A stretch of 26,598 nt of DNA from a virus. The position numbers were made by a program, and so were the translations under genes. Location: the IMG/VR virus record IMGVR_UViG_3300020731_000073, positions 1-26,598 of that record. One strand, written 5' to 3'. The notes beneath the pieces are model-generated. The model did not search any database. It saw nothing but the letters and a program-made list of their open reading frames with translations, and had not been told where the DNA came from. Numbering within the stretch: the stretch's first letter is position 1; each line of letters starts with the position of its first letter. Below are positions 1 through 9,700 of this stretch, piece by piece.

Positions 1-284
1 GTCTCGGTGGTTGCGCCTGTTGAGATGGCTGGCTTAGTAGCCTTTACGCCGAGCAGGCGACCAAACTCTGGCACCTTGATTTCCAAGTAGCGGACGATTA
101 CGAAGTAGCCCGACGATACGAAGGGGAACACACGCTGGTACGCCTCTGCGGTAGTTATGTGGAAGCCAGCCTTGGCTCCGAGGGTGATGAACCAACCAAC
201 AAGGATTGGGGTGATATAACGGACGATTTCCAAACCGTATTCGTCTACTACGGCGTTGCCGCTAGTCGTTTCTGGTGTTGCCAT
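1..284 (-). CDS. Putative holin-like membrane protein (3' end outside window)
   Basis: The frame opens at an ATG at 284 and stays open to the window edge, giving 94 visible codons. A good Shine-Dalgarno, AAAGGAG, lies about 7 bases upstream. The protein starts MATPETTSGN and has two hydrophobic stretches, around residues 21-38 (YITPILVGWFITLGAKAG) and 49-66 (RVFPFVSSGYFVIVRY), followed by a polar tail. Two short membrane segments in a small protein placed directly after the minor tail genes fit a holin of the actinophage lysis region. Holins have little conserved sequence, so the call rests on topology and position. It could instead be another small phage membrane protein. The C-terminus and any endolysin lie beyond base 1. 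Confidence 0.55.
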   Translation of the reverse strand, partial: MATPETTSGNAVVDEYGLEIVRYITPILVGWFITLGAKAGFHITTAEAYQRVFPFVSSGYFVIVRYLEIKVPEFGRLLGVKATKPAISTGATTE

Positions 285-346
285 TCTGTGTCTCCTTTTC
301 AGAGTATCTAGAGCACCCCAGAGAAACCGAGATGCTTACTTATCTT

Positions 347-366
347 ACCGATGTCCGAGTATCGGT
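347..366 (-). other. Small inverted repeat between lysis-region genes
   Basis: ACCGAT (347-352) and ATCGGT (361-366) form a 6-bp stem with an 8-base loop in the 91-base gap between the coiled-coil gene and the holin-like gene. No T-run follows in the direction of transcription, so it is not a typical Rho-independent terminator. It could be a processing or translation-modulating hairpin, or chance. Confidence 0.3.
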
Positions 367-375
367 GTCAAAGAT

Positions 376-705
376 TTAGGAATCTATTTCAGGGGCCGAA
401 TCGCGCTTTAGGAGTTTTTCCAAACCTTTTTCAGCATCCGCCCGGTGCCACCCCAAGTGCCGTTCTACCTTGTCTTCTATGGAATCTAGGCGTAGGTCTA
501 TGCGCTCGAATTGGGTATCAGCGCGCTCAAACTTGAGGTCAATTTGGTCAAATCGGGTGTCGTGGCGTTCCAAAATAGAGAGGATTTTTTCGCTATCGCT
601 ATGCCCCTCGGAGCGCATTTTGTGACTAGAGTGCCAGTTTCCAATCGCAACGATAATCGTTGTGAATGCGGTTATACACGCTGCGATTACATACGGCTGG
701 GTCAT
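376..705 (-). CDS. Membrane-anchored coiled-coil protein, lysis region
   Basis: This 109-residue protein has an N-terminal hydrophobic segment at about residues 4-22 (PYVIAACITAFTTIIVAIG). A long charged helix follows (about 35-95) with recurring hydrophobic positions in the pattern RFDQID, KFERAD, QFERID, RLDSIED, KVER, typical of a coiled coil. It sits between the last minor tail gene and a holin-like gene. Small one-span membrane proteins with coiled coils are common in phage lysis cassettes, as holin partners or spanin-like factors. I do not recognise a specific family. The ATG at 705 has no strong Shine-Dalgarno, so its expression may depend on translation of the upstream gene. It ends in TAA. 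Confidence 0.7.
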   Translation of the reverse strand: MTQPYVIAACITAFTTIIVAIGNWHSSHKMRSEGHSDSEKILSILERHDTRFDQIDLKFERADTQFERIDLRLDSIEDKVERHLGWHRADAEKGLEKLLKRDSAPEIDS

Positions 706-744
706 AGCAGGATTTTAGACTGGGATTTCCAAATCTCGGTTGCT

Positions 745-2112
745 CTAAGAGGCTACGCCACAGTCGTAAATAAACATCTGCTGACTAACATTTGTAATCG
801 CAAAGGATGCCGAGCCCGAAAGTTTCATAGCGGCTTGCCACTTAAATTGTGGCCCTTGACCAAGATTCCAAGTTCTCGGAGTTTGGACAGCGCTTGGTAT
901 TTCCCAAAAGGTTTGTGCGCCTGTAATCGTTATTTGTTTACCATCGTAAGCACCAGTGATATCTATTTTGGTGATTTCTTGATACTGACCGCCACCTTGT
1001 AAAGCGTTTGGTGCGATTACTCCGATAGAAACTTCGGCAAGGTTGCTACTTGAGTTTTGACCAGAGGTTCCGTTTGTGACACTCACGGTTGGCTCGGTGG
1101 TGATAGTCGCAGTGGTAGAGGCAATAGTTGGGGTTTGGTTGAGCAACTGAATATTTACATTGGACATAAAGGTAGCGGTGGTCGAGCCAAAGAACTTGCT
1201 ATAGGTTCCGCCGCTGAAATACACTTCGTAGGCATTGGTGGAAACATTAGACCACGCCGAGGGTGCGGCCTGCGCTGTCGCCCCAGATGGATAAGTTCCG
1301 GTGAACCCCGTTCCTGTAGTTTGCCAATTACACCCAATAACCTGAACGCCATCGGCTAATCCAAACCCGGTTGCGATAACCGGGCCAGTACGGTTAATCA
1401 TATTTGGAACTTCGTTTAGCCAGCCACCTACATTTGTTCCAATAGCGTAAACGCCGTTGTTTGGAAGAGAGTAGGTGTGGCTGTTTGCTACTGGCGCGCC
1501 CGTTGCTGAACCGGTTGGGAAGTCAACCTGAATAGCCTCGGTGTAGATAGTTGGAACGGATAGGGTGGGAACTGTCGCCTGTCCACCCGAAAGGCTTACG
1601 CCTGTTCCGCTATTCAGCAGTTGTGGTGCGCCCGAAATCGTAAAAGTAGTTGTTAGTTCGGCTCGGTAGATTCGGTTAGGCAAGTATGGCGTAGTGGATA
1701 CGACACTTGGGAAATTGTGGATTGTGCCACTCGTGGTATTGGTGAACGCACTTGTGTCGGTGTATTCCGTTCCTTTTAGAACCACGACTGGTGAACGGAG
1801 TTGCCCGATAACTTCTTTCGGCGCACCCGCCAACGAGCCCATAACCCAAGCATCAGGGCCAGAGAGGGCTACCCAAACGGTGTCACCGATATTTGGAACA
1901 TACGACTCGGAGAACCGAATACGGTGCATTGGTGTCGTGTCGCCCGCGAGAGTGATACTTACGAATGGATAACTGTGCTTCTTGGCGGTGGTGTCGTAGT
2001 TGGGGTCGTAGCCAATCACCACAGCCATACGGATTTCCGTATTTGGCTGGTGGCGAAAGTCGCCATCGTTCTTGATGAGTTCGGCTAAACGCTTGAAGTC
2101 TGTAGTTGCCAT
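745..2112 (-). CDS. OB-fold-containing baseplate spike / minor tail protein
   Basis: This 455-residue protein starts at an ATG overlapping the TAA of the previous gene (TAATG). Residues about 28-95 read like the OB-fold domain of tail spike and hub proteins: beta strands around VVIGYDPNYD, YPFVSITLAGD, GDTVWVALSGPDAWVMGSLAG. The remaining 350 residues are rich in Thr, Ser, Gly and Asn with predicted beta character, and end with a compact region containing FWEIPSAV and a C-terminal YDCGVAS. It directly follows the DUF5047-type gene, as in actinophage tail-tip modules. It probably forms or caps the central tip and may contact the cell surface. No lysozyme or peptidase motif is visible. The spike role is inferred from the domain type and gene order. 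Confidence 0.7.
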   Translation of the reverse strand: MATTDFKRLAELIKNDGDFRHQPNTEIRMAVVIGYDPNYDTTAKKHSYPFVSITLAGDTTPMHRIRFSESYVPNIGDTVWVALSGPDAWVMGSLAGAPKEVIGQLRSPVVVLKGTEYTDTSAFTNTTSGTIHNFPSVVSTTPYLPNRIYRAELTTTFTISGAPQLLNSGTGVSLSGGQATVPTLSVPTIYTEAIQVDFPTGSATGAPVANSHTYSLPNNGVYAIGTNVGGWLNEVPNMINRTGPVIATGFGLADGVQVIGCNWQTTGTGFTGTYPSGATAQAAPSAWSNVSTNAYEVYFSGGTYSKFFGSTTATFMSNVNIQLLNQTPTIASTTATITTEPTVSVTNGTSGQNSSSNLAEVSIGVIAPNALQGGGQYQEITKIDITGAYDGKQITITGAQTFWEIPSAVQTPRTWNLGQGPQFKWQAAMKLSGSASFAITNVSQQMFIYDCGVAS

Positions 2113-3737
2113 TAGTTGACCTGTCCTTGGTCGTATGCGGCCTGACGGATAGCATCCTTTTTACTACCGTGGCGACGGGCGCGCGCGGTGATTTGTAGGG
2201 GGCTATCAAGGTCGAGTGGAATAACCAATTTGTCCACGAAGTAGGAAACGCTTCCATCGCTAGGCAAAGTTGGGTCAACGACAATACAGTTCTTGCGATA
2301 GGTCACATTGGGGCGGAAAGGCTCGACATTCAGCACCGTATCTCCCGGCGATACGCTTTGCGAAAGAACCACATCTTGCGAAGAGAAGTTGTTTAATAAA
2401 CGAATAGTCGTTCCTGCTGGAAGCGAGGTTGCATTTTTGGGAAGACGAACTGGTGAACAGATAATCGAACTGTAAAGTTGGCCCGTATAGACATCCATTT
2501 TGAGGTCGGTAAAGACTGTGGCGGCATCGTAGATACCCAAGTGCTTACGGCGAACCTTGATAATGTCTGCCACATCAAGAGCGGGATTCACGACTCCCTC
2601 GATAGAAACCTGCTCGTCAGCACCCACATACCAGTTGAGGTAAGTGTTAGCGGCGTTCTGAACCTGCTGAATTGTGTATAACTGCTTACGCCCAGACTCA
2701 CGACCAACGATACGGCCAAGCGGTCCTTGATAGTAGGTAGGCGAAGTTGGGTCATTGTCAATCGCTTCAGCGCGGAGTGGAACGGCGACTCCAACGCCTT
2801 CGCCAGTCGCAATAACGAAGTTCACGGTCTTGTCGACATTGATTTCACGAGTCACTTTGGTAAGTAGCCCACCATCACCATCTAGGAAACTCCAAACTGG
2901 CGGTAGCGAGTTCGGGTCGGGAACGGTGCGAAGAACGAACTTGCCTCTCGCATCTACAAACAATTCAGCACCAAGCGCAGTTGCTAGAGCCGTAATGTCT
3001 TGCCACGGCGAGCCTGATGAGGTAGCACCGTTATAGGAACTACCCATAATTACGGCATCGGTAATCGGCATATCAACTACGCCAGAGAAGTCAAACTCTG
3101 GTGGGCCAAAAGCGGGGTGAACCGGCCATCGGTTATTGATAAGAATCTTTATGGCTTCCATAATCGTTTGAGCCACATAGGTCTGCTCTGGGGTGATGTC
3201 AAACGAAGAGATAGCCTCGACTGGAATTGTGTATGGGGTGCGACCTACCGTGACCGGGCCGGTCCATTGGTTTTGAGACAAAACGAGCGATATGTCAGAC
3301 CCCTTAATGGTGGTCACGACATTTCCCTCTTTGTCTTCTTCAGTAGAAACGCTGGTGATTCGGAATACGCCCATAGGGATTAGTTCGTAGGCTTGGTTAT
3401 CTGGCACAAGCAAGTTTTCTGGGATTGGGGCTTGGCAAGTCCAAAGGGCAGGGTCAATCTGGCTTGAGTTCCAAAGAACGCCACGATAGACATACAACTG
3501 GTGAGCGTAAACATTGACAGGGCCGTAGGCATCGTAAAGGTCGGGAACGATACTCTCGTCTGTGATGGTGATTTCTACAGTTCGGCGCGCGTCTTGGGCC
3601 GTGTGGTCAACCGTGACAGTTCCCTTTTCGATATTTAGGTTTGTCACTAATCCGTGCGGAGACTTTGCTTTCACCACGACCATAGGGCGATTAGACCCCA
3701 AAAGGGATTGGCGCAGTTTGTCGCTCATCTTTTGCAT
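2112..3737 (-). CDS. Minor tail protein, DUF5047-like (tail hub)
   Basis: This 541-residue protein matches the general pattern I know for DUF5047 minor tail proteins of Streptomyces and related phages. The N-terminus has a MSDKLRQSLLGSNRPMVVVKA-type opening. A DARRTVEITITDE strand region follows, then PMGVFRITSVSTEED (about 118-132) and an IKGSD segment. Further on come a WQDITALATALGAELFVDARGKFVLRTVPDP region (about 245-275) and DNDPTSPTYYQGPLG (about 330). The C-terminal part, with NPALDVADIIKV, also fits. Such proteins act as the hub at the tail tip. The gene starts 2 bases after the preceding stop; GGAAG upstream is a plausible ribosome site. An in-frame ATG three codons later (3728) is an alternative start. 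It overlaps the next gene through TAATG. Confidence 0.82.
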   Translation of the reverse strand: MQKMSDKLRQSLLGSNRPMVVVKAKSPHGLVTNLNIEKGTVTVDHTAQDARRTVEITITDESIVPDLYDAYGPVNVYAHQLYVYRGVLWNSSQIDPALWTCQAPIPENLLVPDNQAYELIPMGVFRITSVSTEEDKEGNVVTTIKGSDISLVLSQNQWTGPVTVGRTPYTIPVEAISSFDITPEQTYVAQTIMEAIKILINNRWPVHPAFGPPEFDFSGVVDMPITDAVIMGSSYNGATSSGSPWQDITALATALGAELFVDARGKFVLRTVPDPNSLPPVWSFLDGDGGLLTKVTREINVDKTVNFVIATGEGVGVAVPLRAEAIDNDPTSPTYYQGPLGRIVGRESGRKQLYTIQQVQNAANTYLNWYVGADEQVSIEGVVNPALDVADIIKVRRKHLGIYDAATVFTDLKMDVYTGQLYSSIICSPVRLPKNATSLPAGTTIRLLNNFSSQDVVLSQSVSPGDTVLNVEPFRPNVTYRKNCIVVDPTLPSDGSVSYFVDKLVIPLDLDSPLQITARARRHGSKKDAIRQAAYDQGQVN

Positions 3738-3739
3738 AG

Positions 3740-6700
3740 TTAACTTCCGTAGGTGTAGCCGTAGCCGGGTGGTGCGGCTTCTACTGTATCAATCACTAGT
3801 TCACGATAGGGCTGTGTTGATGCGTAGTGCGTGACCTGAACATCAGTTTGGATAAAGACATAGCGACGCTCGGCTTCTACAGGGTCAATCAGGATTAGGG
3901 TTTCGCCTGTATTCAGCAGATTGAGGAAGTTAGGCCACTCTGCTTCGTTTTCCCAGATAACGGTGAGTTTGGAGTCACGGCCCTGAACCACACCAGCGAT
4001 TGTGTATGGTCGGCTAGAACCAAGTGGGTAGAAGATACCAACAGGGTGCTTCTGCGATTCCTCAACCTTGTTCTGAACGAGGATTGGGAAGCGTAGGGTG
4101 ACATCGCTAGAACTAGAAATCCACCAAGAGTTGACAGTAAGTTGGGTCGGCCCAAGTGAGGGTGAGGTCAATCCAGCCACAGGGGTAGTGGAGTCGTTGT
4201 TTGTAGAGGTCGCTTGGACACGATAGTAAATATTCTTGCTAGGCGAGCATTCGTAGTCATCTACATAGGCAACGCCCGCTGCTGAAATAGGCAGGTTCTT
4301 AGCCTTGCGAAGCGTGGTCCAATTCGTTCCGTTGTCTTCGGTTCGGTCAATCTTCACGGTATAAGAGTCGTTAGCCTCGTTGAGCCAGCCAGAGTTGTTC
4401 CAAGTAATTGCGGCCACATTCGTTCCGATTGCTTGTGGTGTTAGCACTTCTGTGGCCAATCCAGCGGCCGTAGCGGTCGCTAGTGAGCCGGAAGCGTGGA
4501 CATACCAAATAGGCGTGGTGAGTGGAACTGTGAGCGAGCCATCCCAGTTAGCGGCATCAATAATCACGGTTTCTTCGTTTGAGTTTCCATAGTCAAGAAC
4601 AATCTGACCTGAATCAGCCAAGTCATCAACATTGGAAAGGTTTACGAACTTCGCACCGATAAAGGTGGGCTCGGTTAGGGTAGCCGTGAAGTTTGGCAAA
4701 TCAGCACCAAGTTTTAGTTCGCGCGTTCCCTTGTCGTTGGTGGGGTCAAGAACCCATAGGGTCTGTGCGCCATCCATAGGCGTTGAGGCGGGAACGGCTA
4801 GTGAAGTTCCTGTTCCGATAGTGGGGTCACAGGCTGCTGAAATAGTCGGAATCGCACTATTCAGAACCGTGTAGTTGCTTGCCGTTCCGTCAATCGGAAG
4901 TGGTGGCGTCACGGCTTGGAACATCACATTGGAAAGGGCGTAGATATCACCCGGCACGACATTTGCCAACTGAAGTCGTGGACAAGCACGAGTCGCATTG
5001 ATGTAGAGCGAGGTGGGGCTCTGTGGCTGTGCTGTCACACGAGCGAGAATTGTGCTCGAGCCGATAGGCGTGTTTCCAATAGTCACTACTTGGACACCCT
5101 GACCAGTCGTGAGTGTCGTGCCAGCATTGATAGCCAAAGTGGTTGGTGATGGCAACGAGAATGTGCCTTGAGTGGTTGTTCCTGTGGAGTAGGCGAAAGT
5201 GGCATTGGTTGCTACTACAACTTGCGATGGTGCTTGAGCCACAATCGCTTGTGGGTAGAAAGCCTTGTCGCTCGTGGAGTTCGGGTTGGAGTTTAGGTCG
5301 AGGCCGACATTACAGACCTGAACGCCGAAATCTGCTGTAGTGGCAATAGGGCTAGTTGGGTCGTAGTGGGTCTTGCCATTACTTGTGCTGATAAAGTTGC
5401 CCGCCTCGTCATACCAGTCAATAAAGGCGTTAAAGGTAGGAACGGAGTAGGCGATATAGCCAGCAGTCGTCGATACGAGTGGTGCTGTGGTGGATACTGG
5501 TTGGCTCAAAGTTAAGGTCACATTGTCGCCAGCGATACCCGTGATTTTCGTTCCTGCTGAAATACCAGAACCGTTGATAGTCATACCTGTAAGCAGACCT
5601 GCTGGGGCTGTGGTGGAGAGGGTAAAGGTCGTTCCACTCGCAGAGGCCGCATTTAGGGCGAAGTAAGTGCTATTGATTGACTGAACGAAGCCAGCAAGCC
5701 CATACCAGCCAGAGGGCGTGACAGAAGCGGAGTTGGCACTAGACCAAGATAAACCATCATAGATTCCAATTTCGGTAGTTCCTGCCGCACCAGTCGTAGG
5801 AACTGATGGCTGAAGAATAAGTGGGTTGAGCAACTCTTCGCTACTCGTGAACTTGGTCGGTGCTGAAATAAAGACCGGCGTGTATTGAGGGAAGTCTGCC
5901 TTTGGTTGGAATGTTCCCACATAAACGATTCGGCTTCCTGCTGGCGTGACCGTCACTGGCGTAATCGCTGGTGGGGTTAGGTTGTAAGAGGGAGAACTTA
6001 AGGCAATATTGGGCGATAGGTTTGTTGCCGTTGTGCTAGCGGGTGTGCTGTAAAGGACATTTCCGGGGTTGGAAAGTGTCACGGCAAAAGTTCCGCCACT
6101 AGTGGTGGTGTTGCTAGTGATGCGAGTTCCCGGCTCGATACCGTCACCACGAATCGCCCAGCCCTGATATTGGTTAGCCGTAGCCGTGCCGGTCAAGGTG
6201 ACACTTTGGAAAATCTTTCCTGTCGTATTAGCCGTTGTGCCAGAGGTGAACGGAACGGTGTAGCCAGTTCCGGTCGGGCTAATGAGTTGGAGTATGTGCT
6301 CAAAGTTCTTTAGCGTGTAGGAAATCTCTACTTTTGCGCCAGTAAGTTTGTTGAAGCCAGTTCCTGCTGTTCCGCCAATAGTGAGGTTTGCGGATTCTAG
6401 GTAGTCGCCAACGCTTGTGTAAAGACCCTTAAACTCACCTTGACCGATTGTGTTCTTCTCGAAATAAACGATTTTGTTTGGTGATGGAACAACGGCTTGG
6501 TAAACCTGAATCTGCGTTCCTGATGGAATCTTAAAAGAAGAACTACTAAGTGGGCCGGTTGATTTGGTTCCGAACTTTTGGAAGTTCCAACCGTTTCCAA
6601 TAGGCTTGATGCTGAACGAAGTGTCTCCGCGCGTTCCGAGTGGAACATTTGGGCCGTGCCAATCAGCAGAAAGAGTGGCGGTCATCTTGCTTGACCCATT

Positions 6701-9700
6701 CACGAAACGAACTTGAGTTCCTGCCTTGATTAGAGCCTGTGTGCTGCAACCGTTAGTGCGGTCAAACAGACTTGCGGCACTTGAGTTCGTCATACGGATA
6801 GGAACGGTGCGTAGGTTCTGGTATTGGTATTTGATTGGGCTAGTGGAGACTAGATTCCTAAATCCAATAGCATCAGCAGTCGTCACGCCGAAGTCAATCC
6901 AACCGCCCTTAACTTCTGGCCCGGCGGCGTGGACACTAGCGATAGTTGCTACTTCGTAAAGATTTGACTGGACTACTTTGGTCGTTGTCTTGAGTTTCTT
7001 CTTCGACTTCTTTCCGCCAGTTCCACTTACTGCTAATTGTGCGACCGTAAAGTGGGTGTAGTAGACATTGATTTTCTTACCAGTTCCCTGACCGGGCGCA
7101 TAAAAAGCGTGGTGGGGGTCGTAAATCATCACCTTGAGTGGGTGTTCTTTGCTATTGCCCTTGAGAATCTGAAAACGAACTGGTTGGGCCGCGCTACCCG
7201 CACCAGTCTGAACATAGGAGTATTCGGGCTTTTTAGTGGTGTGCTCAATCTTTTCTGTCCACGACATCTTTGCCGTTGAGCCGTGATAGACAGGCGACTG
7301 AAGACCGAACGAAACATTTTCGTTTAGTGCGTGTGTCGAAAGGGAAGTTCCAGTTGGGCCAGACGGCACAGGGTAGTTGCGAGCCTGAATCGAATAGACA
7401 CCGCTAGTTGCTGTCTGCGAAACAGTCTGTAGCAAGACATTTTCACCACCACTAACAAGGCCGGTATTCGCATCAACCGTTCCGCCTATGTTGACCCAAA
7501 AAGTGCCAGATACAGGAAGACCAGCACCATTGATAGTGATGTTTCCCACTTGGCTAGTTGTGGTGATAGCCGTTCCTAACTTGGCATCAGTTCCAACAGG
7601 CAACTGGCTATAAATCTTTGTCTTGTCTAGTTTGGTGGAGATGTGTGTAGCCATAGCCCCCAACGAGACTTTCGTTCCTGCCGAGTCGGCACTAGTGGTC
7701 TGCCAGTTTCCCGTGCTTGTTGGGAAATCAGCATTATCCGAGGAAAGCAAGTTGTCGCTTGACTGAACAATCAAGTGGTTAATCGCATTATCACCATCGC
7801 TATAGACCGCCATCATTGGGAGTTGGGGTTGCGCTGGGTCAACTAAGAAGTGCTTGACATTCCAATCGCCAAACCAAGAGGCGTTTTGGAAAGACTTAGA
7901 TACCCGCACATAGGCGTAGTAAAGGGTGTTGTCCTTAAAACCAATAGAAGAGTCAATAAGAACTTGAGTTGAGTCGTCGTTTCCTATTTTTGACCAGACT
8001 GGTGTAGAAGTGTTTGGTGAAAAGCCAGCACTCTGATAAGTGGTTTCGTCAAAGACACGGACTTCCCATCCGTTCTGTGGGTCTTCGTCAAAGTCGCTGT
8101 ATTTCCAACCGATAGCGGGCGTTTCACCAGCCGAAAAAGTCACGGTGTCTGTTGGCTTGATTAGAACATCATCAACCGATGGGGCAGACCTAAAAACAAT
8201 GTGCATTCCGAGACTACGGAAAGCAACTTGCTTGCCCGGCGGAACGGCGGCCTGAATGTGCATCTGAACTCGTGAAAGGACATCGTGAGTCCACTCGACA
8301 TTGTTGGGGTCGTTTCCAAACAAAGAACCGAAGTGGGTCGTGTAGGCAACGCTTGAGTTGTTGGTGAAAGTGTCCTGCTGGGTTTCTGTCTTGTTAATAG
8401 GGTCGTAGAGTGAAAACAACTCTTTATCTAGACCGCCGTTCGCACCAAGCATTGTGTAGATAGGCTGAACCGACTGAACGCGCGCATATCGCCATCCGAG
8501 GCCGTCATACATTTGGAATTGGTTGAGGTCGGGTCGGTAGCAAATATCAGCAATATTTGGGTTTTGCGGCATCTGATACCAAAGAACTTGCGAACCCGCC
8601 GTGTGGCTATTAGCCATCTGCGTTCCAAGAAGAACTTGGTATGGGCCAGAGATATTGTCGGCGTTTAGCGAGACTGGTGCTGAAACTGGGTAAATCTTTT
8701 CTTGGAGATTGCCCGTGTCAATAGAAAGTTCGTAGGTCTTAACGATAGTAGAACTAGCGTTGTAAGCGTAGTTAGGCTGGAAAGACTTTACGGAAACCAA
8801 CTTAGAGCGCACCGTAGCGGCCTTGTCAACCTCAAGGAGTTGGCTAAAGACTGTGGTTAGAGTCGCCCCACTAGGAATAGTGAATGAGCCACTCGTCACG
8901 CTAACGCCAGTCAGGGTGCTTCCCGAAATACCTGTGTAGAAGACTTCTTTCGCTACTTTGTTGATAATTACGCTAAAAGTTCCGCTATTGAGCCAGTTTG
9001 TTGGGGGTGCGGTAAGGGTAATCGTTGTGGGCGTGGTGCTGATAGCCGTTGAGCCACTCGTGGTCGCCGTATAACTTTCTAACAGAACCAAGAAGTCGCC
9101 GGGCGAAAGTGGCTGCGCCAACTGAACCGAGATAATCGCGCCAACGGCATCGGTGTTCCCCGATTGGTTAAACGCACTATTCACGACTCCGTTTGTTCCA
9201 AAGTTCGTGGCGTTGTAGTTGTAGAAAGCGTAGAACGCGCTGTAGTAGGTGTATGAACTACCGACTGTTCCGAGGCTCGTGCTAACGGTAATAGTGAGGA
9301 CTGGGTTGATAGAAGTTGCTGAAATAGCGGAGATTGTTCCAATAGCCGTATCCGAGCCACTCGCAAAGATTTGCTGTCCAACGAATAGGTTGCCTGCTAG
9401 ATAACTAGCCGAACTGGCCGTAATAGTTAGGGTGCTTGCGGTCGTGACAGTAGCGGTGAACTTGCTATTGGCGACATTGATTACTGTGCTACCTGCTTGG
9501 GCGTCGGTAGCCAGACCACCGTTGCGAACGATTAGGTCTTGGTAGAAGAGGCCCTGCCGAATAGTTAGGGGCGTATCTACGGCGATTGAGTATGGAAGTG
9601 GTGAAACAGGAAGATAGGAGTAATTCTGGCCGTTCCCCATAAAGTTGATTCCTGTGCCAGTAAGGAAGAAGCGAGGAACTTCCAAACTAGTGTAAGAACT

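Noticed and set aside
351-1002. Plus-strand open frames of 60-170 codons, here and across the window
   Set aside because: They lie opposite well-supported minus-strand genes, lack ribosome sites and recognisable protein patterns, and arise from codon bias of the real genes.
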